DNA from: Acidiferrimicrobium sp. IK
Lineage (GTDB): Bacteria; Actinomycetota; Acidimicrobiia; Acidimicrobiales; Palsa-688
DNA: 64,000 nucleotides
Direction of reading: 5' to 3'
Assembly (NCBI RefSeq): GCF_025499425.1
Contig: NZ_JAIMCB010000015.1
Span: 1-64,000, forward strand
The notes beneath the pieces are model-generated. The model was not told the DNA's origin. It did no database searches and saw only the letters and a list, made by a program, of their open reading frames with translations. Every line of letters begins with the position of its first letter. Position 1 is the stretch's first letter. Both the position numbers and the translations under genes were made by a program. Below are positions 44,331-53,582 of the stretch, one piece after another.

Positions 44331-45423
44331 GAGCCTCCCTTGCGAGTGGGTGCGCGTCGGTGCGGGGTGGGCGAGGAGCGTCGGAGGGCCGCGGCGGCCG
44401 GCAGACGATGAGCTGGACCGGGCCGGTGACCCGCATCGGGCCGGCCGCCCACGGGACGAGCAGCGCGGTGCCGACCGCCAGCGGCAAGGAGCCGTCCCGT
44501 CCCCACTGCAAGGCGCCGGCGCCGCTGGTAGCGACGAGCACCGCGAACCCGGCGTCGAGCGCCGCTCCGTGCCGGCCGTCGACCCGCTCCGCCCGGAAGT
44601 ACGGGTCGGCCTCGGGGGGCAGGAGCCGGGTGACCGGCCCCGCTGGCTGGTCGCGGGTGCTGCGCAGCCGGTCCAGCTCGGCTGGGGTCAGCGCGCCCCG
44701 CTCGACGCAACGCAGGACCGTGCCGGCGTCGAGGCCGAGCTGGCCTCCGGCCCCGTCGGGCAGGTCGAAGCCGGCCCACTCCAGGTTGAGGGAGAAGTCG
44801 GTGGGCTCCTGCAGCTCGACGCAGAACACTTCCGGGCCGATGGCGTGGGGGGTCGCGGCCGGGACGAGCACCGAGTCGCCGGGCCGGACCCGGATCTCGT
44901 GCAGCGACGCCAGCAGGCGGTCGTGGGCTTGGGTCTCCACCAGGCGGGCCACCTCGACGGCGTCCATGTCCCGCCGCCATCCGAGCCACACCGACCCGGC
45001 ACCGCCGGCCGCCCCGGCCGCCCCGGTCCCGGTGGCCAGCACCACCCACGCCTCGGTCTTGCCGTGTAACGACCCGAGGTGGCGGTAGGCGTACTCCCGG
45101 GTGGGATGCACGTGTACCGGGAGGCGCTCCCCGGCGTCGAGGAGCTTGACGAGCAGGGCCGGGTCGTCGCCGAAGCGGGCCGCGTGCTCCGGTCCCAGCC
45201 AGCCGGCGGGATCGTCGCGCAGCGCGTCGACGAGCAGCCGACCGTCGGGCAGGGTGCTTCGCCCCTCAGAGGTGCCCCAACGCAGCGTGGTCGACGCCAG
45301 CCACTCCTCGGGGCGGTACGGGTCGAGCGCGGCGCCGCCGCGAAACCCGATTGCCGCGGTGCCCGCCCGGTAGAACTGGCGGGGCCGGTTGGGCGGCAGC
45401 ACGACCGGGGCGGGGGTGCTCAC
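44323..45423 (-). CDS. manA: Mannose-6-phosphate isomerase, class I (ManA)
   Basis: 366 aa from a GTG that overlaps the lacI stop. Zinc-site motifs: LPVHVHPTREYAYRHLGSLHGKTEAWVVL (two His and Glu) and VPAATPHAIG. FGDDPALLVKLLDAGE is the family's cupin entry. It interconverts mannose-6-phosphate and fructose-6-phosphate, which feeds mannose into glycolysis. It gives the locus its meaning: the transported sugar is probably mannose, phosphorylated by a kinase not found in this window. The C-terminal tail is Pro/Arg-rich. Confidence 0.9.
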   Translation of the reverse strand: MSTPAPVVLPPNRPRQFYRAGTAAIGFRGGAALDPYRPEEWLASTTLRWGTSEGRSTLPDGRLLVDALRDDPAGWLGPEHAARFGDDPALLVKLLDAGERLPVHVHPTREYAYRHLGSLHGKTEAWVVLATGTGAAGAAGGAGSVWLGWRRDMDAVEVARLVETQAHDRLLASLHEIRVRPGDSVLVPAATPHAIGPEVFCVELQEPTDFSLNLEWAGFDLPDGAGGQLGLDAGTVLRCVERGALTPAELDRLRSTRDQPAGPVTRLLPPEADPYFRAERVDGRHGAALDAGFAVLVATSGAGALQWGRDGSLPLAVGTALLVPWAAGPMRVTGPVQLIVCRPPRPSDAPRPPRTDAHPLAREAHA

Positions 45424-46466
45424 CGCAGCCCTCTGGACGCTGGGGGGACCTCCCCGCTGCCGCGAGGGATCAGCCGGGTGCCGAGCAGCACGGTCTGCGC
45501 CGGGCGGCGGTCGCCGCCCAGGCGCCGGAAGAGCAGCTCGGCGGCGGTGCGACCCATGGCGTCGATGTCTTGAGCCACGACGGTAACCGCCGGGCGCAGC
45601 ATGTCGGCCAGCTCGAAGTCGTCGAAGCCGACCACCGCCACCGACCGCTCCTGCTCGGCCAGCGCCCGCATGACCCCGAGGGTGATGCGGTTGTTGCCGG
45701 CGAACACCGCGGTCGGCGGGTCGGGGAGCGCCATGAGCGACCGGAACGCGGCGGCGCCCGCGGCGACGTCATGGGGTCCCTGGCGGACCAGGTCCGAGTC
45801 GATGCCGGCACCCGCCGCCATCATCGCCTCGGCGTAGCCGCGGTGGCGCTCGGCGGCGGTGAAGATCTCCGGGTTGTCGCCGATGAACGCGATCCGGCGG
45901 TGGCCTCCGGCCAGCAGATGCTCGGTGGCGGTGGTCGCCCCTTGGGCGTTGGCGGCCAGGACCGAGTCGACCCGGCCCTCGAGCGCCGGGCGGTCGACGA
46001 ACACCGCGGCGAGGCCCCCGGCCAGCTCGGCGGTCAAAAACGAGTGGTCCGTGCCGGTCGGCACGACGATGAGCCCGTCCACCCGCCGCTCGCAGAGCGC
46101 GCTGAGGACCTCCCGCTCTGTCGTCGCGTCCTCGTCGGAGCTGGCCACGGTCAGCAGGTACCCGTGCGACCGGGCCACGCCCTCAACCGCTTTGGCCAGC
46201 TGCGAGTAGAACGGGTTGGCCAGGTCCTCGGTGATCAAGCCGACGACCCTGGTGGAGCGGTCCAGCCGGCGCAGGTTGGCGGCCGCCTCGTCGCGGCGGA
46301 ACCCGAGGCGGGCGATGGCCTCTTGCACCCGCGCCTCGGTGGCGGGGGCGACGTCGCGCTCGTGGTTGACCACCCGCGACACCGTCTTGACGCTGACACC
46401 GGCCGCGGCGGCGACGTCGCGGATGGTCGGCCGGCTGCGTGCCGACGGATGCTCGGATGTCACCAC
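45420..46466 (-). CDS. LacI-family regulator of the mannoside operon
   Basis: 348 aa from a GTG. The HTH reads PTIRDVAAAAGVSVKTVSRVVNHERDVAPATEARVQEAIARLGFRRDEAAANLRR, with the hinge helix at its end. The effector domain continues RVVGLITEDLANPFYSQLAKAVEGVA and VGFDDFELADMLRPAVTVVAQD. First gene of the minus-strand mannoside operon and divergent from the intact GH92 gene. Two matching LacI-type palindromes lie in the shared 389-base region, so it probably represses both directions until a mannose-type inducer binds. Confidence 0.92.
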   Translation of the reverse strand: MVTSEHPSARSRPTIRDVAAAAGVSVKTVSRVVNHERDVAPATEARVQEAIARLGFRRDEAAANLRRLDRSTRVVGLITEDLANPFYSQLAKAVEGVARSHGYLLTVASSDEDATTEREVLSALCERRVDGLIVVPTGTDHSFLTAELAGGLAAVFVDRPALEGRVDSVLAANAQGATTATEHLLAGGHRRIAFIGDNPEIFTAAERHRGYAEAMMAAGAGIDSDLVRQGPHDVAAGAAAFRSLMALPDPPTAVFAGNNRITLGVMRALAEQERSVAVVGFDDFELADMLRPAVTVVAQDIDAMGRTAAELLFRRLGGDRRPAQTVLLGTRLIPRGSGEVPPASRGLR

Positions 46467-46559
46467 CGGACCCCCCTCCCGTTCGTGTCACCGGCGCTGC
46501 GTCGCCGGATGGCGGGCACTGTCGCCGAGATGGTCTCCCCGACCACCTGGCCGACATCC

Positions 46560-46572
46560 TGACAACGTTATC
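46560..46572. promoter_or_regulatory. LacI-type operator, copy 1
   Basis: TGACAACGTTATC, a near-perfect palindrome around the central CG (GAYAAC/GTTRTC), the usual LacI-family pattern. It overlaps the spacer of the minus-strand lacI promoter. An identical 13-mer is found 124 bases away. Confidence 0.75.
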
Positions 46573-46683
46573 GGGAACGTGTCAAGGATCATTTTGCCCG
46601 GCTATGCCACCGCTAGACCGGAATTGCCCGGTGACCATTGACACTCGTCGACCGCCGATGTTACGGTCGCCCCGGCGAAGCGC

Positions 46684-46696
46684 TGACAACGTTATC
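46684..46696. promoter_or_regulatory. LacI-type operator, copy 2
   Basis: TGACAACGTTATC again, identical to copy 1, placed directly behind the predicted transcription start of the secreted GH92 gene. The two copies could support DNA looping by a LacI tetramer or independent repression of the two promoters. Confidence 0.75.
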
Positions 46697-46855
46697 AGGG
46701 GATTTCGGGAGGGATCCGTCACGCTCCGCTGCCGTGCCCTGACCTGGCCGCCGCCACCGGCCCTCCGCCGGCGGGCGGTCTGATCGGGCGCGCCCAGGGA
46801 CCGCTCCGACGGGGGTCGGTCCCTCATCGACGGACCGACCGACAAGGAGCCCTGC

Positions 46856-49800
46856 ATGCGTCGTTGGATGAGACGGACCGCCGCCGTGACCGCGGTGGCT
46901 TTGGGGGGCGGAGTCACGCCCCTCGCGACCGGGACCGGGTGGGCGGCAGGCGCCGCACCGGCCCACGTCAGCGACCCGGCGTCGCTGGTCAACCCGTTCA
47001 TCGGGACCACCAACGGAGGCGACACCTTCCCCGGGGCGGACGCCCCGTTCGGGATGGTGCAGTGGAGCCCCGACACCCCGAGCCGCCCCGCCGGCGGCGG
47101 GTACTCATACGACGACTCCTCGATCCTCGGCTACAGCCTCACCCACCTGTCCGGCCCGGGATGCTCGGCCGAGGGCGACGTGCCGATCCTGCCCACCGCC
47201 GGAGCGGTGGGCGCCACCCCGGCCAGCCAGACCGAGCCGTTCAGCCACAGCAGCGAGGTGGCGACACCGGGCTACTACCAGCTGACCGCCGGAGGGGTGG
47301 AGACGCAGCTGACCACCACCACCCGCTCAGGGCTGGCCCGGTTCACCTTCCCATCCGGCGCGACGACCGGGAACCTGCTGTTCAAGCTGTCCGGCAGCGC
47401 CACCCCCGTCACCGGCTCCCACTTCCAGGTGGTCAACAACAAAGAGGTCGACGGCTGGATCACCAGCGGCCAGTTCTGCGGGGCCAGCAACTCCTACACG
47501 ATGTACTTCGACGTCAGGTTCAGCCGGCCGCTCAGCTCCTACGGCAGCTGGAGCACCGGAGGCACCGGTGACTACGTCAGCTTCGACACCTCCACCAACA
47601 GCCACCTGGAAGCGCAGGTCGGCGTCTCCTACGTGAGCACCGCCAACGCCGCACTGAACCGCCAGACCGAGCAGACCGGATGGAACCTGGCGGCCGCCCG
47701 AGCCGGCGCTCACCGGCAGTGGAACCAGACGCTCGGGGCGATCCAGATCGGCGGGGGCAGCCCCGCACAGCAGGCGGTCTTCTACACCGCCTTGTACCAC
47801 TCGCTGCTGCACCCCAACACCTTCAGCGACGTCAACGGCCAGTACATCGGCTTCGACGGGCAGGTCCACACCGTGGGGGCCGGCCAAAGCGCCCAGTACG
47901 CCAACTTCTCGGGCTGGGACATCTACCGAAGCGACATCCAGCTCGAGGCGATGCTCGACCCTCGCCAGACCAGCGACATCGTCACGTCGATGCTCAACGA
48001 CTACGCCCAAAGCGGGCAGTTCCCGAAGTGGGCGGAGAACAACGGGGAGTCCTACGTCATGGTCGGTGATCCCGCCGACGGCATCATCGCCGACGCCTAC
48101 GCCTTCGGGGCCACCAACTTCGACACCGCCACCGCGTTGAAGGACATGGAGACCGAGGCCAGCGTCCCGGGCAACATCCGCCCCGGGCTCAGCTACTACG
48201 AGAACAACGGCTACCTGCCGGCGGACGGCACCTACGGTTGCTGCAACTTCTACGGGCCGGTGTCGACCCAGCAGGAGTACAACATCGCCGACAACGCCAT
48301 CGCCGAACTGGCCCGAGCCACCGGCCACGGCGCGCTCGCCAACGCCTACGCGGCGCGGGCCAACAACTGGCAGAACGTGTTCAACCCCGGCACCGGTTTC
48401 GTGCAGCCGAAGGACGCGGCCGGGCAGTTCGCGCCGGGGTTCACCCCGACTGGGTCCACCGGATTCGTCGAGGCCGACGCCTACGTGTACACCGCGTTCG
48501 AGCCGTGGGACCTGCGCGGGCTCATCGCCGCCGCCGGCGGCAGAGCCAAATGGGTCAGCTACCTGGACCAGATGACCGCCAGCGTCACCGACATGGGGCC
48601 GACCCACGTACAGATGTCCAACGAGCCGTCGTTCAACATCCCCTACGAGTACGACTACGCCGGCACGCCGTACAAGGCACAGCAGGTCATCCGCCAGACC
48701 GCGGACGCCCTCTACACCGACGCCCCGGGCGGCCTCGCCGGCAACGACGACCTGGGGGCGATGAGCTCGTGGTACGTGTTCTCGGCGATCGGCGGCTACC
48801 CGGAGGTGCCGGGCTCGGGTGACCTGGCGGTGAGCAGCCCCGAGTTCTCCTCCGTCGCGATCCACCTCGGTAACGGCAAGACCATCACCGAGTCGGCTCC
48901 CGCCGCCGCGGACAACGCTCCCTACGTCACCAACCTGACGGTCAACGGCTCTTCGTGGGAGAAGGCGTACCTGCCGGCGTCGCTGCTCACCAGGGGCGGA
49001 ACCGTCGACTGGAGCCTGTCGTCGACGCCCGACACCGCCTGGGCGGCGGCCGCCGGCGACGCCCCTCCCTCGGACACCGCCGGGTTGCTCCCCGCCCTCG
49101 GCTACCTGGCCGGCGGCGGCGACACCATCGTCGCTCCGGGCACCACCACCACCCTCGACCTCGGCGTGCAGGGCATGGGGGCCGGGGCGCAAAGTGTCAC
49201 CTGGTCGGCGACCACCCCGAGCGGGTCCGGGCTGAGCGCCGGGCCCTCGAGCGGCACCATCGTCGTGCGAGGCGAGGGGAGGGCCACCGAACCGGTGGCG
49301 CTCGACGTGCCCGCCTCCACGCCCGACGGCCGGTACCTGGTCACCTTCTCGCTTCACAACGCCACCGGCACCCCCCTGCCGAACGTCGTGGCCGAGATCG
49401 ACGTAGCCCGCCCCGGTGACCTGGCGCCGTACTACAACAACAAGGGCATCTCCTCCGACACCGCGCCGGGCGCCGCCGACTTCGACGGTGACGGGTTCAG
49501 CTACTCCGAGCAGGCCCTCGCCGCCGCCGGGCTCAGCGCCGGCAAGCCGGTGACCTCCGGCGGCGTCCAGTACAACTGGCCGTCGGCGGCGCCCGGCACA
49601 CCCGACAACGTGGTCGCGGCCGGCCAGACCATCCAGGTCCCGGCCGTCGCCGGCGCCACCACCCTCGGCCTGATCGGCTCCGCGACCAACGGGCCCTCCA
49701 CCGGGCCGCTGACGGTCACCTACACCGACGGGAGCAGCCAGACGGTCACCCTCGGCTTCTCCGACTGGACCCTAGGCGGCGGAGGCTCGACGCCGTCGTT

Positions 49801-50005
49801 CGGGAACGGGACCGCGGCCGACACCCCCTACCGAAACTCGGTCGGCGGCACCCCGCAGACCATCAGCACCTACCTCTTCACCGCCAACTTCCCAGTGGCG
49901 ACAGGCAAGACCATCGCCTCGGTCACGTTGCCCAACGGCGCCGACCAGGGCGAGCTGCACGTGTTCGCCCTCGGGACCGACAAGGGGGCGTTGACCACCA
50001 GCTGA
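46856..50005 (+). CDS. Secreted GH92 alpha-mannosidase, intact
   Basis: 1,049 aa. Signal peptide (about residues 1-34; cleavage near GWAAGAAPAH). N-domain starts VNPFIGTTNGGDTFPGADAPFGMVQWSPDT. Barrel features: YHSLLHPNTFSDVNGQYIGFDG, SGWDIYRSDIQLEAML, general acid Glu539 in FVEADAYVYTAFEPWD, and the base pair Asp631-Asp632 in GNDDLGAMSSWYVFSA. A NEW3-like beta domain (about 745-840) and a C-terminal module with FDGDGFSYSEQALAAAG follow. GH92 enzymes are calcium-dependent exo-mannosidases acting on alpha-mannans or N-glycans. Divergent from the lacI operon. The closest relative in the window is the frameshifted copy at 37516-41216. Confidence 0.93.
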   Translation: MRRWMRRTAAVTAVALGGGVTPLATGTGWAAGAAPAHVSDPASLVNPFIGTTNGGDTFPGADAPFGMVQWSPDTPSRPAGGGYSYDDSSILGYSLTHLSGPGCSAEGDVPILPTAGAVGATPASQTEPFSHSSEVATPGYYQLTAGGVETQLTTTTRSGLARFTFPSGATTGNLLFKLSGSATPVTGSHFQVVNNKEVDGWITSGQFCGASNSYTMYFDVRFSRPLSSYGSWSTGGTGDYVSFDTSTNSHLEAQVGVSYVSTANAALNRQTEQTGWNLAAARAGAHRQWNQTLGAIQIGGGSPAQQAVFYTALYHSLLHPNTFSDVNGQYIGFDGQVHTVGAGQSAQYANFSGWDIYRSDIQLEAMLDPRQTSDIVTSMLNDYAQSGQFPKWAENNGESYVMVGDPADGIIADAYAFGATNFDTATALKDMETEASVPGNIRPGLSYYENNGYLPADGTYGCCNFYGPVSTQQEYNIADNAIAELARATGHGALANAYAARANNWQNVFNPGTGFVQPKDAAGQFAPGFTPTGSTGFVEADAYVYTAFEPWDLRGLIAAAGGRAKWVSYLDQMTASVTDMGPTHVQMSNEPSFNIPYEYDYAGTPYKAQQVIRQTADALYTDAPGGLAGNDDLGAMSSWYVFSAIGGYPEVPGSGDLAVSSPEFSSVAIHLGNGKTITESAPAAADNAPYVTNLTVNGSSWEKAYLPASLLTRGGTVDWSLSSTPDTAWAAAAGDAPPSDTAGLLPALGYLAGGGDTIVAPGTTTTLDLGVQGMGAGAQSVTWSATTPSGSGLSAGPSSGTIVVRGEGRATEPVALDVPASTPDGRYLVTFSLHNATGTPLPNVVAEIDVARPGDLAPYYNNKGISSDTAPGAADFDGDGFSYSEQALAAAGLSAGKPVTSGGVQYNWPSAAPGTPDNVVAAGQTIQVPAVAGATTLGLIGSATNGPSTGPLTVTYTDGSSQTVTLGFSDWTLGGGGSTPSFGNGTAADTPYRNSVGGTPQTISTYLFTANFPVATGKTIASVTLPNGADQGELHVFALGTDKGALTTS

Positions 50006-50072
50006 ACCACCGGATGAACCGTGGGCTGAGCCATGCGCCGAGCAGGCGCTCGCTTGCCTGGGGAGTGGCACA

Positions 50073-50119
50073 CGAGACGTCGGGCGGGCCCGGGATCACC
50101 GGGACCGCCCGGCGTCTCG
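50073..50119. terminator. Long hairpin between GH92 and the diguanylate cyclase gene
   Basis: A 21-bp stem with one mismatch and one G-T pair (arms 50073-50093 and 50099-50119, loop GATCA) sits in the 168-base gap between two convergent genes. It should stop transcription from both sides, although there is no T-run. Confidence 0.6.
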
Positions 50120-50173
50120 ACGCGTCAGGCCGGCGAGTCGGCCAGCCGACGGTGGCCTCCAAGACCGCGACTT

Positions 50174-51973
50174 TCAACCGGTGAGGAGACCCTCGAGCCC
50201 GACCGGGCTCCGATCGACGTCCCGGTCGTGGTGGTGAGCGACGCCCGCGGTGACGATCCGGTCGCGGCCGGCCGCTTTGGCTTGGAGCAGAGCTTCGTCG
50301 GCCAGGTGGACCGTCTGCTCGAAGCTGGCCGCTTGATCAGAGGACGCGATCCCGAAGCTCACCGTGAACTCCGGCACCTTCCCCGACGACAGGCGTTTGG
50401 CCAGCTGCTCCCGGACCCGTTCTAGGACCGGGACCGCCTGGTCGGCGGCGCAGTCGGGCAGGACGATGACGAACTCCTCGCCCCCATAGCGGCACGCCAC
50501 GTCGGTGGGTCGCAGGCTGTCGCGCAGCACGTGGGAGAACGCGCGCAGCGCCCGGTCCCCGGCGCTGTGACCGAACACGTCGTTGAGCTGCTTGAAGTGG
50601 TCCAGATCCCCGTAGGCGATCGCGTACGGGATGCCGCTGTCTTCTAGTTCACCGATGCTGGATTCGAGGCTCCGGCGGGTGAGCAGGCCGGTCAGCGAGT
50701 CGGTGTTGGCCTGGGTCTGTGACACCTCGAAGGCGCGCAGCATGGCGAAGCGTTCCGACGCCCTGCGGGCGACGACCTCGACGTCGCGCCGGACCTCCTC
50801 CGACGGCGGCGAGCCATCAGCGGAGGTGACGTGGATGACACCCGCGGAATTGCCGGCGATGCTCACCGGGACGCAGAGGGCGGAGCATCCCCGTCCGCGC
50901 AGGTTGGGGCAGGCGCCGAGGGCGGAGCTGTCCGGGAACACCTTCGTCTGCCCGCTGCTCGCAGCCGGGCACTCGTGCGGAGAGATCACGCCGCATCCGG
51001 CGTTGCTGCGCTCCGGTGCGGCATCCAGCACCCGCCGGAAGTGCGCTCGGCTCGAATCCGCGAGGAGCATCTCCGCCTCGGCGTGCGGCGCGGCTTCGCT
51101 CAGCGCCTGAGCCACGATGTCGAGAGCCGGGGCTTCGGATCTGGCCATCTCCAGGGCCTGCTGCAGACGCCCTTCGAACTCGTTGCGCTGCGTGACCACC
51201 GCTTGCTCGGCGCCGCGTCTGGCGTCGTCGCGCTCGACACGGATCGCTTTGCGAGCGACGAGCGCGGTCACCGCCAGCCCGAACGGGAACCCGATCGCCA
51301 GGCACCACAGCAGATCGTTGCGGGCGTCGCGGGCCAGGGCGCGGGCCCGGTCGGCCGAGCGGACCAGGCGAGCGGTGACCGCGGACTGGAGAGTGATGAG
51401 CGCCCCGTCGAGGTTGTGCGCGGCCTGGCGCTCCGCGACGACGCTGGCCGGGTTGACCCGGGTGCCGGTGGCACCGGCCACGTATGTGACCAGCCCGGTC
51501 TCCGAAGCGACGAAGGCCTGCTCGAGTGTGTCGAGGCGAGGGGCAAGCCCGGCGTTGTCCGGCAGGGCCAGCACGTGCTGCAGGGTCTGGTAGCTCTGGG
51601 CGAGGGAGGTCGAATAGGTGATGCCGGCCGCCAGGCTGGCGGGGGTGGTGGCCGCACCGCCCGACGCCTGGTCGACCACGGCTTGGAACTGCGCCAGCCC
51701 GTCTTGCATCTGGCGTACCGGGGTCAGCAAGGACACGTCCCGGTTGGCGACGGCAGAGATCTCGGCCTCGGCTCGGTTCGAGTTGAACGCGCCCAGCAGG
51801 CCACTGCCGACCGCCACCGCCATCAACACAGCCGCCAACGCCACGATCGCCCGGTGCGGTACATAGCGAAGTCGTCGTAACGGCGTACCACGGTCGGGGC
51901 CACGAGATAAAAGAGGCACATTTTCGTATCGGCATTCTGTCCGTCCACCTTGAATGCCGGCCGGAAATATCAC
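50174..51973 (-). CDS. GAF-GGDEF diguanylate cyclase with membrane sensor region
   Basis: 599 aa from a GTG at 51973; the GTG at 51919 (VPLLSRGPD) is an alternative. First membrane helix at about 43-63, an extracytoplasmic helical domain (about 65-215), second helix (about 223-240). A GAF-like domain (about 275-420) contains five Cys in CGVISPHEC, ACPNLRGRGCSALC. The GGDEF domain (about 425-575) has the active site RYGGEEF (about 492-498), so c-di-GMP synthesis is expected; an I-site RxxD is not obvious. It converges on the GH92 gene. The last 20 residues are His/Asp-rich (AHHHDRDVDRS). Confidence 0.88.
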   Translation of the reverse strand: MIFPAGIQGGRTECRYENVPLLSRGPDRGTPLRRLRYVPHRAIVALAAVLMAVAVGSGLLGAFNSNRAEAEISAVANRDVSLLTPVRQMQDGLAQFQAVVDQASGGAATTPASLAAGITYSTSLAQSYQTLQHVLALPDNAGLAPRLDTLEQAFVASETGLVTYVAGATGTRVNPASVVAERQAAHNLDGALITLQSAVTARLVRSADRARALARDARNDLLWCLAIGFPFGLAVTALVARKAIRVERDDARRGAEQAVVTQRNEFEGRLQQALEMARSEAPALDIVAQALSEAAPHAEAEMLLADSSRAHFRRVLDAAPERSNAGCGVISPHECPAASSGQTKVFPDSSALGACPNLRGRGCSALCVPVSIAGNSAGVIHVTSADGSPPSEEVRRDVEVVARRASERFAMLRAFEVSQTQANTDSLTGLLTRRSLESSIGELEDSGIPYAIAYGDLDHFKQLNDVFGHSAGDRALRAFSHVLRDSLRPTDVACRYGGEEFVIVLPDCAADQAVPVLERVREQLAKRLSSGKVPEFTVSFGIASSDQAASFEQTVHLADEALLQAKAAGRDRIVTAGVAHHHDRDVDRSPVGLEGLLTG

Positions 51974-52052
51974 CCCGACCGGGGCGATTAATACCTATCG
52001 AGCTAATTAATGTGGGTCGGAGCGATTACGGCCCAACCCGGAAGGTTGGTGC

Positions 52053-53531
52053 CTATCGGGGTGGTTCGTCCCCACCGGCCCCTTCGCCTGGGCCCGCCCC
52101 GAGCAGCGGCGGCACGGCGTTGGTGGTCACGACCTGGCGGTACCAAAAGAAGCTGTCTTTCGGCAGGCGGGTGCCGGTCGGGTAGTCGATCCAGGTCAAC
52201 CCGAACCGCTTGTGGTATCCGTGCGCCCACTCGAAGTTGTCCATCAAGCTCCACACGAAATAGCCGCGCAGGTCGACGCCGGCGGCGATGCTCTCGCGCA
52301 ACGCGCTCAGGTGGCCGTCGAGGTAGGCGATGCGGTCACGGTCGTGGACCGCACCGTCGGGTCCCACGTAGTCGGAGAACGCCGCCCCGTTCTCCGTGAT
52401 GTACATCGGCACCGGTCCGTATTCGCGGTGGAGCCCGACCAGCAGCTCGACCAGGCCGGCCGGGTCGATCTCCCAGTCCATGGCCGTGCGGTCCGCCTCG
52501 GGGTGGAACACGCCCACCACCCCGAGGTCCTCGGCGACGTGGTTGTAGGCCACGGGGATCCCGAACCCGGCTCCGCTCGCCTCCCGACGACGGGCCGCGG
52601 CGGCGACCACCTGCGGGAAGTAGAAGTTGACGCCGAGGAAGTCGATCGGCCGGCTGATCACCTCCAAGTCGCCGTCGGCGACCACCGAGAAGCCGGGGCT
52701 GTGGCTGGCGTAGTGCTCCAACATGTCCTCGGGGTAGCGGCCGCGAAACACCGGCTCGGTGAACAGCCGGTTCTGGTTGCCGTCGACCAGCCGCGCGGCT
52801 CGCACGTCGTCGGGATGATCGGTGGCGGCGCGGATCGGCGCCACGTTGAGGCTCACCCCGACCTGGGCGCCGGGGACCGATGTCCGCAGGACGTCGACAC
52901 CCAGACCGTGGGCCAGCAGCAGGTGGTGGTTGGCTGCGACCGCCGCTCCGATGTCGCGCCGTCCAGGTGCGTGACTACCCGAGCCGTAGCCCTGCCACGC
53001 CGAGCACCACGGCTCGTTCAGGGTGATCCACAGCCCGACCGACTCGCCGAGCGCGTCGGCCACCACGGCCGCGTAGTCAGCGAAGCGCTCGGCGGTGTCG
53101 CGCACCGTCCAGCCTCCCGCGTCCTCGAGGGGCTGGGGGAGATCCCAGTGGTAAAGGGTGAGGGCGGGGAGGATGTCGCGCTGGTGCAGGCCGTCTACCA
53201 GACGCTTGTAGAAGTCCAGACCGGCCGGGTTCGCCGGCCCCTTGCCCGTCGGCTGCACCCGCGGCCACGCCACCGAGAACCGGTAGGACCCGGCGCCGAG
53301 CTCGGAGAGCAGCTCGAGATCGGTGTCCAACCGGTTGTAGTGGTCGCAGGCGACGTCGCCGGTGTCGCCGTTGTGGGTCGCCCCGGGGCGGTGGCTGAAG
53401 GTGTCCCAGATGGACGGCCCTCGGCCGTCGGCGCCCACGGCGCCCTCGATCTGGTAGGACGCCGTCGACGTCCCCCACAAGAAGCCGTGGGGGAACGAGG
53501 ACGCGGCCGGAGACGATGCGGAGCTGGTCAC
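52053..53531 (-). CDS. GH1 beta-glucosidase
   Basis: 492 aa, no signal peptide. GH1 N-terminal signature FPHGFLWGTSTASYQIEGA, acid/base Glu173 in TLNEPW, nucleophile Glu380 in ITENGAA, and the substrate-binding block NFEWAHGYHKRFGLTWIDY. Length is normal for the family. It would cleave cellobiose or other imported beta-glucosides in the cytoplasm. Last gene of the operon, 51 bases after the binding-protein gene. The end is Gly/Glu-rich and unstructured. Confidence 0.95.
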   Translation of the reverse strand: MTSSASSPAASSFPHGFLWGTSTASYQIEGAVGADGRGPSIWDTFSHRPGATHNGDTGDVACDHYNRLDTDLELLSELGAGSYRFSVAWPRVQPTGKGPANPAGLDFYKRLVDGLHQRDILPALTLYHWDLPQPLEDAGGWTVRDTAERFADYAAVVADALGESVGLWITLNEPWCSAWQGYGSGSHAPGRRDIGAAVAANHHLLLAHGLGVDVLRTSVPGAQVGVSLNVAPIRAATDHPDDVRAARLVDGNQNRLFTEPVFRGRYPEDMLEHYASHSPGFSVVADGDLEVISRPIDFLGVNFYFPQVVAAAARRREASGAGFGIPVAYNHVAEDLGVVGVFHPEADRTAMDWEIDPAGLVELLVGLHREYGPVPMYITENGAAFSDYVGPDGAVHDRDRIAYLDGHLSALRESIAAGVDLRGYFVWSLMDNFEWAHGYHKRFGLTWIDYPTGTRLPKDSFFWYRQVVTTNAVPPLLGAGPGEGAGGDEPPR

Positions 53532-53582
53532 AGCAGAAGAACCCTTCCTGAACGAGAGATGGAGAGGCGGCCGCGCCGGGCG

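Larger units (their letters stand above)
46467..46855. promoter_or_regulatory. 389-base divergent control region with two promoters
   Basis: Toward lacI (minus): TTGACA at 46585-46580, 18-base spacer, CAGGAT at 46561-46556. Toward GH92 (plus): TTGACA at 46638-46643, 18-base spacer, TACGGT at 46662-46667 with an extended -10 TGT before it. One operator lies inside the minus spacer and one just after the expected plus start site. The rest of the region shows no gene. An AAGGAG ribosome site precedes the GH92 ATG. Confidence 0.55.

Noticed and set aside
51974..52052. Leader of the diguanylate cyclase gene as a c-di-GMP riboswitch
   Set aside because: Only 79 bases, with no recognisable GNRA tetraloop-receptor pair; the gap also serves as the 3' end of the GH1 operon upstream.
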